A DNA stretch of 64,000 nt from Psococerastis gibbosa (taxonomy: Eukaryota > Arthropoda > Insecta > Psocodea > Psocidae): assembly GCA_963971405.1 (NCBI GenBank), contig OZ020489.1, positions 34,567,047 to 34,631,046 on the forward strand, read 5' to 3'. A program made the translations under genes and the position numbers. This document shows, piece by piece, positions 13,001 to 25,000 of this stretch. The notes beneath the pieces are model-generated. The model was given only the letters and a program-made list of their open reading frames with translations, did not search any database and was not told the origin of the DNA. Every line of letters begins with the position of its first letter. Position 1 is the first letter of the stretch.

Positions 13001-16000
13001 GTCGAGTAAGTTGAATACAAATGTTCCGAAATTGGCTAGCATGGATATTTCGGTGACGGATGGCGTGAACGAAGTTAAAGCTACGATGACGCTGTCTGTG
13101 CGATTGATTTCTGAAGACATGCTGTTCAATTCGATTACTGTTCGGCTGGCAGACATGACTGTTCAAGCCTTCCTTTCTCCGCTATTGGGATTCTTTGTCG
13201 ACGCGCTGGCTGTTATTATTCCGTGCCCCAGGGATATGATATACGTCTTTGATGTCACGGTAAGATCCGTTTCCCTTTTACATTACTACTGTAACACATT
13301 AGAAAATACCCTGAATCAGAGCTTAAAATAATGTACAAACTGGGCGACCTTCATGTTGCCCAGTGGCTGGGGGTACTGCCGGCACGCCATGCGCAATAAA
13401 AAGGCAGAGTTCAGTGGTGTTTTTTGGGTTTACATGCCAAATTGTAATTTTTTTTTTAAATCTTGGGGCCCAGCTTCTCCTGTTTGTAGCTACATCCTCT
13501 GGCCTCTGTACCTATCCAATGCAAAACAAGTTTGATTAGGCCTCGTTATTATGAAAGTTCGGATTGTCGCCCAGTAAAAAATCCTTAAAATATGCCATGC
13601 ACTGAATGATCACAAACTCTCCATTGTAAAAAAAAAATGTCGTCTACAAGACACTAAAGCATACAAACTAACATCATCATCATCATCTATAATGAGCTCC
13701 AGTAAAGTTGTCCTGGTGTGATATGTGAGCCTCCTCCGCTCCCTCCTCCGCTCCCTCCTCCGCTCCCTCCTCCGCTTCCTCTAGTCCCACCTAGTCTCCA
13801 GCAGTCCCACTCTTCTGAGATCAGCCTCAATCTGATTTCTGTATCATTTTTCTTCGGGTTCTCTCTATTTTTACCTTCAGACATTTTCTCGTGCACTTGT
13901 TGTTATCAGTAAGTTGTAGTCCCCATCTTGCTATCCTCTCCACTAATAGTGTTTCCACCCCGAACACTCTTCTCATCATTTGATTGAAACGTGTTTCAAC
14001 GCAAGTAGCATGTCTCTTTCCATCATTCCTTTAAGCGCTGCAGAATGTCTCTGAGGACACTTTTTCGTCATTATAATTTTATTTCATGCGTCTGTCTAGC
14101 GTTTTAATTCTAATTTAATAGTAATACAACTGCCCAGCAACTTGCTATTATCAGGAAAACTTTCTACTATTTAACCAATTCATATGTTTTCTGAATATTC
14201 TTTTCAGGCGGACACAGATGTACTTCCTGCCAAAATTTTGAACGTCAGCTTCTCTGCACGACGCCCTGATGTACCGGGAGAAGTGTACTTTACGCCGCAA
14301 TACCTTCAAGAGCGGGTCTACCTAAATCGGCCAATCTTAGCTCGCCTCTCTACCGTCCACGTACTGCCCTTCGACGACAACCTGTGTCTTCGTGAACCCT
14401 GTTTTAACTTCGAGACTTGTCTGACTGTGCTTAAATTCGGCAACGCTTCAGATTTCATCGCGAGCGATTCGGTGCTGTTCCGGCCCATACATCCGGTATC
14501 TACGTATGCCTGTGTTTGTCCTGAAGGGTTTACAGGTAAGGTTACAGTTTCTCTAAAAAATTATTTACCGTCACTATATGGGAGCACATCCACATATTTC
14601 AAAGAGAAAATCCAGCATCTCCCAGTATCAGTTTTTTTTTTTATTAAAACAAAATTGCACTGGAAGTATCGATTGTAAAGCTGTCAAAAATGTCACATCA
14701 CTCAGAATAAATACTCCTGCACATTTTATATGTGTAAGGGCAGCTTCAATTGAAAGTCGGGAAGGCAACCCATAAAGTAAGTTGTATAACACATATAATA
14801 ATAATAAAGGTCTTATATTTGCGGGAGAGACTTAAGACTAGAAAGTCTTTCTCTGTTTAACCCACGTCCAAAAAACAGTGCAATTTCCAAAATACAGTAC
14901 ATTGTCAACAAAAGAAAAAAACAACAGTTAGCTGAACATAAATAATCTTACTCTAAACGTATTAATAAAAAGACATGCAGTAAAGACCTATGGTAAGGTA
15001 TGCAATGTGATATTTCAGGAAATATTAGATTTTATACACCTGTACGGCTTTTCTCCCTCCGAATGGTTGGTTCATTGGTAAAATGAGAACATTGATAAGG
15101 TAATGATTTAGTATTATGTAGGAAGAGCCAGCCTTAACTACTTTTAAAAACAGTAGGATGTCTTATCCTGAAGGAAGCCCAAAAACTAGTACTGTACTAT
15201 AGTATAGGATGGCGAGGGTGTGTAATTTTTGACTATCTGGCCCCAGTTATTTAACTTTGGGGTAAAAGGATTAATATTAATAATTTGTTTTGCTGCAGGT
15301 TCTCGTGAGCAATATCTCTGCGACACTGAGGTCGATTTGTGCTATTCTATGCCGTGTCATAATGGCGGCTCTTGCATGCGAAAAGAGGGCGGTTATTCGT
15401 GTGTCTGCTTATCTGGATTTACTGGTAGGTGTTTAACTTGTTCGATTGAGTAGTTCTAGTTGGTAGAGAACTAGACTATGGAACGGCAGGTCGAGGTTTG
15501 AGACCTAACATGGCATTGAATATTATCGCTTAGTTGAGTTAGTTGCTTTCTAATACGGGTATTAGTGCCCACATGGATGCCTCAAACAGTTTAACGAGTT
15601 TACGGAATACGTGCTTCTCACGAAACTGGTAGTTAACGAGTCTATGGTGTCTTGGCATATGGGACAGGCACTCTCGAAACTCACACTCTCGCGTCAATTC
15701 GTACTCGACAGAGGGCTGTACAAGCGCTCACGAAAAAGTTACAGTAAGTAGGATCAGACCTTGTTGGAATTTTTTTCTGCTTTCAGGTACAAACTGCGAG
15801 ATAGATATGAACATGGACACTTGCCAGCCTGGAATTTGTAACAAAGGCTTGTGCGCGCCGCTTCTCAAAGGTGGCGGCTTCGAGTGTCACTGCCACGGTT
15901 CGGAAGTGTACACACCCAAAGCTCCGCTGGGGGTTACGCAGTTGCTGCCGAAGCGTGGGGGCATGCGAACGCCTCTTAGTGACACTGACCACAACGAGCT

Positions 16001-19000
16001 GTGTCAGCTGCGCTCACGTGGCTTCTCCAAAACTTCCTTCCTCACCTTTCCTGCTTTGAGGCATAGACATCGGCTTCATGTCAAACTAAGGTAAGGTTAG
16101 AGCTGTTAAATTTGACATGTGATATTTTTTTGATATTCTGGCGCCATTTGCCTCTTCTTTCGACCAGTCAGGGCACGCCTACCAGTTTTGTTATTGATTG
16201 AAACTACCCAAGGCGAGCGCTGATTGGTCGAGCCGGAAATTGAAATAATATCCTTGGCGGGAGTGAATGTCCCATCTCTCCTATGTGTAAGGGTAAGGTG
16301 GCCGTTGAGCATTTCCAACTTGCAAAATGGCATTATTTTCCCTCAAAAATTATTATCGACGTGGTGAAATCCCTCATAATGTCTCAGGAAATATCGATCG
16401 TGTAGCTGTAATTTAGTTTTATGATTTTATTTGTCAGTGAGGACTTAGTAAATAAAAGTAATGTTCCTCTACATTTTGATAAACTGTATGTATGTGTGTG
16501 CCACTAACACCGATGGGTCACAGTTGTGAAACGCCTTCCACCTGACTGTCTGCAATTCATACAAATCAAGTTCCATAACTTAACAATTGGCATTATTACT
16601 TGCTACCACATTACCACCACATGAAACTGCATTCAAATTATTAACTCCTAAATAATAGCTCCATGATCGATATTTCCTGTGGCATTTGATTTTGTTCACC
16701 TATAAGATTCGGTTAATTGAAGCTTCTATGCTGCTGACAGAGCCCTACTTCATGAATGGATACAGAGATGGAGGGTTTCCCCCACTGGTAGAGTCCTAAA
16801 CCCTAAGCCGGCTTCAGCAGTGCAATATCGCCGGATAAACAGAAGCGTTGCATCCTTTGCTGCTACGTTACTGCCAATGAGTACTTGCACCGTTTCCATC
16901 TTATCGAATCTCCAGTATACCGTGTTTGTGGTCTAGCTAATGAAACACTGGAGCACATACTCCTGCAGTGCTGGGCCCCATGCGCACAACGGAGAAACTA
17001 CGCGATCAGGTTGGACACAAAGGAGGGCGTACATCAAAAGATCCTGTGCACACCGAGCATGTGGACACTAGCATCAAGGGCATTTCTGAGACTTCAGGCA
17101 GTCGGAATCATCTGAGCTGGAAGTCCTGTACTAAGAAGCTTCTATTTTTCCTTCAGGTTTGCCACGCAGTCCGAAAATGGTTTACTCCTTTACAACGGCC
17201 GCTACAACGAGGAGCATGACTTTATCGCCCTTGAAATTATCCAGTCAGCGGTTCAGCTGTCTTTCTCCTTGGGGTCTTCCGTTACTCGAGCTGTTGCCTC
17301 CATACCTGGAGGCGTTTCTGACGGACAATGGCATACAGTCTCATTATTCTTCTTCAATAGGGTGAGTGATTTTTTATTTTGCAGCCCGATCATGGCGATT
17401 TGGTATTATAATAATATAATAACAATAATGCGTGTATTTATCAAACAACATAACAATTATTATAATACCGGGGTTTATTTTCTAATGACGCAGTAGTACG
17501 GTGTCACGTGACAGTGTTAAAGTATGCGCGGGAAATTCAAATTAATAAATTATTAGAATACAAGAGAATTGGTTGCATTGTTTAATAATTGAATGAAATA
17601 AAAATTAAAATGTAAGGGTAGAATTTTGGAATATCATAAAGAAGTTTAATTAATGTGTCTACATCAAAGGGAGAAAAAATTGAAAACTCACCAAAAAATA
17701 TTAATTTATAAATTTGAATTTCCCGCGCATTTTGCACTCATTTGTTTAAAACAATTTAATAAACCCCGGTATTATAATAATCCCAAATCGCCATGATCGG
17801 GCTGCTGAACATTCTCTAGTTATTTTCAGGGCTTATTAAAACATTAAATAGCCATTGGCATGTAGAAACAGTGCTTCCTGTTTGAATCTCTTACTTGCAA
17901 CAACTCGTCAAAGTTAACAATTGGCATATTGTGCATCCTGCTGCTGCTATGTATGACTGTGTACATGGTAGAGACTGCATATAAACCTGTCAGAATGTAC
18001 CAAACACTCAGGTCGGATGAGAGGTTATAAGTTGTTGTTGTTGTTTCCAACGCCTGCTTTCAGCATTTGTGCTTTTAAGCAACCCTGTCAGCCTGGCGGG
18101 GGGAGTGAGTCTGTTTGTTAACTTGAGGCACTCTAAGGGCAGACTCTTTCACCTCGGGGAAAAGGGAGTTGACTAACAGGGTGGACCTCCTGATTATAGT
18201 GGATTCCGAACCACTTGGGGAACATGGTAAAGTCACACGATTAAATCGGAGGTGACCAGGACTCGACTTATACTGCCTAAGCGCGTTATCATGTCCCACC
18301 AGGTTCCCCTGCCAACGCCGTGCACACTACCAAGTTGCCGCAGTTTGAAACATGCTCTGCTCTAATGGAATCAACATGGTAAGGCCGTTGGCAGAGTTTA
18401 GAAGTTGGTGAGGTGGTTGGCGCGGTTACGCTATCGAAACGAATGATGCCCGGACTCTAGCGAAGCAAAATAAAGGGGACTCCAGCTTCCTAAGCTAAGG
18501 AATAGTGTAACCAGCGGGTCACAATGTGAAAACTCAGGTTGCAAAATGGAGACTAACCGTGTTACAATAAGTCATACGAATTTTTTTTATTTTTTAATTC
18601 AGTTCCCCTTGAGTTAGGGATGGGCTTTTCATATTGTTTGACCTATCGCCTTCTCTATTACTAAACTGGTAAAAACATACGGCCATAATTGAATTTTTAT
18701 GGCAGAACTGTCACTTGTCAATTGTACAGTTATGCTGACAGGTCGCTGATTGCGAAATGCTAAGGCGGGGTTTCCACATCACGTCAATGGTCAATGGTAA
18801 ATGTGGTATTGACGTTTTAGCAGACATTAAAGACATACTAAAAATGTCTCCTACCACGTCAAAACCATTGACCATTGACATATGTGGAAACCCCGCCTAG
18901 TTACAATTGATGAGTGTAGACAGCACTGTGCTGGTTTTCGCCATATGACGCATGACCTTGGTATTATCAGGTTTATCCGGTTGTTGGTTCATTAGCATCT

Positions 19001-22000
19001 AATGCAAGTGAATTATCATAACGGCTCGTTGGTCTAGGGGTATGATTCTCGCTTTGGGTGCGAGAGGTCCCGGGTTCAAATCCCGGACGAGCCCAATTTT
19101 TTGTTGGTATTTTGGTTGTTCTATTGAATTTGTTTTTTATCATGTATGTAGCCTATTGCGTTGCTGTGTGGGATAATGGGCTACCTACTTCTTAGGTTTT
19201 CTTTTTTTTTACCTTAGAAAGTATACAGTTCGTTATTCTGACTTAAAATTTTGTTAGGGATTGGAGATTGTTCTATTTTTTTGAATTGCCGTATAGAACT
19301 ATATGTAGGCCTATATGGATAAACTTTTGACGATATTCCGATTTAAAATATTGTTAGAGATTGGGGATTGTTCTATTTATTGAATTGCCGTATAGAACGA
19401 TGCATATATGGATGCATTTTTGACGATAGGATTCTTCACATAAAACGTTTGGTGTAGAAATAAACTTACGACATCCGACATACGACCATCCGTGCTTACT
19501 CATTTTCCTCCAGGTTGTCATCATTTTCTTTGTCCCAATAAGTAGATTGATATTTAAACATTGTCAGTACAATTTACAATGATCATCTTATTCCCATCTT
19601 TTTTTAATTTTTTTTATTATGACACTATACATTGTACCTAGAAAGTTCCATATTCTCTTCTTTCAATGTTCATATTTTTTTTTGCAGACTGGCACTGTTA
19701 GTTTGGATGACTGTGACATTCAGCTGGCCTTGAAGAAAGGCCCCGAGTTAGGCCCTCAATGGGCTTGCGCCAACATAACAGAACAAGTACTGGAACCGAG
19801 ATGTGCCTTGCTGACTGAACCTTGCCACCGACATCTGGATCTCACGGGTCCTCTGCAGATTGGAGGTCTGCCTAACCTTCCCACTGACTTTCAGGTGGCC
19901 AATAAGGACTTTGAGGGTTGTATATCTGATCTCCATATAGATCATAAATTTGTAGACCTCAACAGCGTCGTCGTCGACAACGGAACTCACCCTGGCTGCC
20001 ATCATAAGCGCAACTTCTGTTCCTCAAATCCTTGCAAGCATGGAGGGAAATGCAAAGAAGGCTGGGGTACTTACATTTGTGAGTGCAAAGATGGACATGG
20101 TGGCAAAGATTGTTCTCAAGGTATTAAAACATCCTGGCGATTCCGAGGAGATGGCGTTCTATCTTTCAACCCTCTGCTAAGGCCCATTCAACTGCCTTGG
20201 ATTAATTCGCTTAGCGTTCGAACATTACAAAAGGATGCTTTTCTTATGAGCATACAAATTGGCCAGAACAGTTCTGCTACTATGTCGTTAAAGGACGGTC
20301 TTCTGCGTTACACATACAATGGCGAAGCAGTGAGTCTACGGCAGGGCATCGTGTCTGACGGTGTATGGCACCACGTGGAAGCCAAGTGGATGTCCAACGA
20401 CGTCTGGTTAAGTCTGGATCATGGCCAGAGGGAAGTTACGCAAGCTTTCAACGCCAAGGTGCAGGGACTGTACGTGGGAAAAATTCTTATTGGTGGGCCA
20501 GACGCCAGCTATGTCAGCGTCACTTCCGACTTTGGCTACTTCGATGGATGCATACAGGATGTCAAAGTGGGTAGCAGCCAGTCCTCTCTTCAGCGGCCGA
20601 CAGTGGAAGAAAACGTATCGGAGGGCTGTGGCAGCCAATTATCGTGTAGTGAAGCCAAATGCCCGCTGCACAGCGACTGTGTGGACCAATGGGAGCACTC
20701 CACCTGCTCCTGCCACCGCGGATTCGTCACCCCGCGTTGCTCGGATGTCTGCCAGTATGAGCCCTGCGACAACGGTGGTCGCTGCAGCAGAGCACAGGAC
20801 GACTGGCGCGGCTACTCGTGTTCGTGCCCGTCTGAAGAGTTTTCGGGTGAATACTGCGAGCGTCGTGTCGAGCAGCCTTGTCCAAATTCGTGGTGGGGCT
20901 ATCCTGTATGTGGTCCTTGCAACTGTAATGTCGGGTTGGGTTACGATCCTGACTGCAACAAATCAACCGGCGAATGCAACTGTAAGGAGCACCACTACCA
21001 AATTCCTGGATCTGACCGTTGTCTACCATGTGATTGCTACTCTGTCGGGTCGTATCATGTCAAGTGCGATGCCGTGACCGGGCAGTGTCCCTGTCGACCA
21101 GGCGTTATCGGTCAACGTTGCGACTCGTGTACCAACAAATACGCTGAGGTTACGTTAAATGGCTGTGAAGTGGTTTATGACGGATGTCCGCGAGACTTCG
21201 ATGTTGGCCTCTGGTGGGAGAGAACCAAATTTGAGGAGTCTGCTATCGCTTCTTGTCCCGTCGGAAGTTCAGGCAAGGGGTCGCGGTTGTGTAGCACGGA
21301 GCTTGCTCATTGGGACGTCCCCGATCTCTTCAACTGCACATCTGACAAGTTCTTGGATCTTCGAAAACTATTGAGCCAGTTAGAGGACAACACTTTGCAC
21401 ATCAACTCGTTTGTGGCAGTTAAGGTGGCGGCTGACTTGCAGAGGGCTGCCAACTTGACGGAGCGTCTGTACGGTGCTGATGTTCTCATAATTCAGCAAA
21501 TGGTGACGAGGCTGCTGCAGCATGAGCTCAGCATGGCTGGACTGAATTTGAGTCACAGTCAGGACAAAGATTTCATTTCGAATTTGGTTCAAGCTGGGAG
21601 TAAAATTTTATCAGTGGATTATTTGAAGGAATGGGAACGGATTGTTGAATTAACTGGTCAAGGTCCTGTTGATCTCGTAATAGCGCTTGAGAAGTTTCTG
21701 GGGCTGCTGGTTTCCAGTCAATCTGACACTTACACCAATCCATTCGAAATCGTCTCTTCTAACGTGGTCTTGGGATTAGACGTAGTGTCAACCAGTAGCT
21801 TGTTTGGATTCGAGGGAAGTAAGCAGGATTTATTGCAACGTGGAACCCCGAAAGTCATAGTGCCTGACACTTCAGAGTTTCTCTATCCATCCATACAGAT
21901 GGCAATGACCGGGCGCCGAGATGAAGGCAGTCCAGTCGTTATGTTCCCAAAGTACAACAACTATCTGCAAGATCCTCGAAGCTGGGACTCGCACACCAAA

Positions 22001-25000
22001 GTTCTGGTCCCAATATCCTTGCTTGGAATCCCTGGATTAAACCCGGGTGAGATTCGGGTTGGTAACAAGGCCCCTGACCGCAGCGCCGTGTTCAGCTATG
22101 CCCTATACCGCGACGCCGGCTCCCTCTATGGCGACGCTTACGACGAAACAGTTACCAAGCGGTGGGGTATTCAGCTCAAAGTCGGCTCTCATATCCTTTC
22201 CTTTGCTGTCCTCGTCCCGGTCACTTCTTCTGATCATGATGAATACGAAGACGATAGTGACGCTTCAGTGACATATCAACGATTAAGTGACATCAGACTG
22301 TCTTCGCCCATACGTCTTCAAATGTGGCTGGATGGGGCTTTGCAACCTGCTCGCTCGAACCCGCAATGTGTACACTGGTCCTCCGCCAAGGGAGTTGGTG
22401 AATGGTCGAGGTCTGGTTGCCACACTGATCTGCCAGATGATTCGAATCCTATGGAGTCTTACATTGTCAACTGTACTTGTTATCATCTCTCAACGTTTGC
22501 CGTTCTCGTCGATCAAATCGATCTTGAATTTATACCTGAGCCCAGCTTCCTAGAGGAGATTGTAACTTATATTGGATTCGTATTGTCAATTTTTCTCCTT
22601 TTTATCGCTCTCCTGTTGCTGTCCTGCATCCGTGGAAGACCGACCAACTCCAATTCCATTCATAAGAATATTGTCTTTTGCATCCTCTTCGGTGAGCTCG
22701 TCTATTTCGCTGCGTTGAAGTTGCGACGGGATCTTATTGTCTTGGAGGTAAAGTCACATATCGTATTTAATTCCCAGTCTAGTTCCAACCAGTTATAAAA
22801 TAACTGATTTTTTTCTTGCCCCGGTCTGATGTACGTTCGTAATTTATATGGTAGCATATGTGGATCCTGGTCAGTTGTCAAAATAAAAATGGCTATGTAT
22901 CAACCACTCGTTTTAGGCTACGTTAGTTATAAATAAATAAATAAATACTGACTTATTTGTTCTATTACTAAGGCTACCTAGTGGAGTTAGGGCTACAAAG
23001 CCGTCTCTTACACTCAACTAGGAAGGCCCGGGACTGACTGCCTGCTTTACATGCCCTCCGAAGCATGGCCAGGAAATGTAGTAAGTGTGGGACTCGAGCC
23101 AACAACCTTTCGGGTGAAAGTTGGAGTCTGTACCACTACTCTACAGGCCTGATCTGAGTTATAGCTCTCTTTATATTTTACTTGTACTAATAATTTTTAT
23201 GCTTTCAACATTTCAGCCAAATCCTACAAGTTTTATATGATTTTGTAATAATAATGAGGACATATAAAACAGATAGGCTACCCAAATAGAAACACATCCA
23301 TAATTTATGTAATTTTTTGTTTATTTTAATTATGTTACAGTTTGCCTGCAAAATGATCGCTATGTTCCTTCATTATTTCTGGTTGTCTGCATTCTCTTGG
23401 AATTTGGTTGATTCTCTTCATCTACATCGAATGCTAACTGAACTAAGGGATGTTAATCATGGCCAAATGAGGTAATGACTATGCTACGCTAATATATTTT
23501 TGAAAGACACTATTTAACCGAATTATTTGGTACTTTCTATCCGGCACATAAATGAAATGTTCGTAAGCCTGTGCAATTGGAACAAAACTGAACTTGAGGG
23601 TGTCTGAGCCTGTTAAGCTACTCATAAAAACTGCCTTCTCTGTGAGGTTTTCGGTGCCAGCTATAAAGGGTTTTTTAATATATATATTGTAGCTTATGTT
23701 AAATTTAAGGCCTGAGATGTTGTTAAGTTGTCAGTTGTATTCCATAGCTTCATTTGTTTCAGATTCTACTACACGCTAGGCTACGGCGTACCGGCAGTGA
23801 TCGTAGGTCTGTCAGTGGGCGTCCGCGCAGACCAGTACGGTAACTTTTACTTCTGCTGGTTGAGTCTCTACGAGTCTGTCGTGTGGAGCTTGGTCGGGCC
23901 GATCTGCCTGGCTGTTGCTGTGACCTTGATCACTCTCATGGCTTCTGTTAACGCTGCCTTCACTCTTAAAGACCATGTCCTCGGATATGGCAATCTCAGG
24001 TATAAATATGCATCATATGCCACGACTGGCACACAACAGTGTTGGTCTCCAGGCATTAATTATCAGTGGGTAATGCGAGTGTGTCCAATGCATAGCCTAG
24101 TTAGGGTTGTCACTTCTGCGCTATTCGGGTGACACGAAGTTTGCCAGTCCCCAGTCAATGGTTTGAAAGCGCGTAGTTGGATTCGGTTGTTTTGGGGGTC
24201 CTTGTACAATATAAGCATCAAATATTACTGGAACAAAAAGAGAGGAGCCTCAACTTTAGTTTCAACTACAACTGGGTACTGTGTTTCAGGACGTTGGTAT
24301 GGGCGTCGGTGGTCTCGCTGCCGCTGCTCGGCATTGTCTGGGTGCTGCTCATGCTTCACGTGTCGGAGCCGCACGCCATCATCCCGCCCGCACTGTCCCT
24401 CTCCCTCGTCATTCACGCGGCGTTCACGCTGGCAGCCTACTGCTTCGTCAACGCCCGGGTGCGCCGCAACCTGCACGCTTCATTGCTCAGGTGCCTCGGC
24501 CGTGAAGTGCCAAAGGACCTGGACCTTAGTGTTGATGGTATTGGCTCATCAGGACAGATGCCGTCTGACCGTCCTTCAAGTCAAACTGTGAGTCTTTTAC
24601 TTTTGTTGCCATTGTTCTAGCATGGTAAAGATGAGTCCTCATTCAAACTTCACCCGCGAAGTTCTTACACAAAAGAACTCGGTTTTGAGAGACATTTAAC
24701 GAGTAACCGAGGTTCTTTACTTAAAGACGTTCTTCCGCTACAACGTAAAATCATTAGTCATGTTTTTGCTCACCGTTTTTTACTCAATTTTCCTCGAAAA
24801 CTTTTCATTTTCATAACTGAGGTCCACTTCTTTTTAAGCGAGTTACCGTATATTACATGAAATCTTCTTTATTAGTGCTTTTGGTGGGCTAGACTCCTCA
24901 ATTAGCATCATATAGAGAATCGAGGGTTCAAATCTCAAGGCCCGCATTGTCCAAGTTGTTATTGTTTCCTTACTTTCGGATGTAATGTCCTGAGGGGGTT

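Larger units (their letters stand above)
4512..13259 (+). other. stan: stan exons 6-16: cadherin repeats EC1-EC9
   Basis: Eight calcium-binding linkers are visible in order: DANDHSP, DDNDNYP, DVNDNIP, DVNDNDP, DANNYSP, DVNDNPP, DVNDSPP and DVNDNAP. Each is preceded by LDRE or LDYE motifs and followed by A-x-D-x-D motifs. The eight linkers plus a degenerate last repeat after VLKDF give nine cadherin repeats, as in CELSR/Flamingo (about residues 295-1290). The fifth linker lacks the second acidic residue (DANNY for DxNDN), which should weaken calcium binding there. Exon 7 is a 51-nt microexon at 5327-5377, and exon 16 carries three repeats in one 967-nt exon. Confidence 0.93.
14208..17361 (+). 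other. stan: stan exons 17-20: EGF1-3 and first half of laminin G 1
   Basis: Exon 17 ends in a Cys-rich module (CLREPCFNFETC to CVCPEGFTG). Exon 18 is one EGF domain (CYSMPCHNGGSC to CVCLSGFTG), and exon 19 opens with a third (CQPGICNKGLC). The rest of exon 19 and exon 20 form the first laminin G domain, with its SENGLLLYNGRYN and DGQWHTVSL signatures; it is completed in exon 21. Several junctions share one phase (1), which is usual for shuffled EGF modules. Confidence 0.9.

Noticed and set aside
13687..13896. Gly-Ser-repeat frame on the - strand
   Set aside because: It is the translation of a 12-bp simple repeat inside a stan intron.
20421..21077. 218-codon frame overlapping stan exon 21
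   Set aside because: It is a shadow of the stan coding frame; the stan frame carries the conserved EGF and LamG domains.
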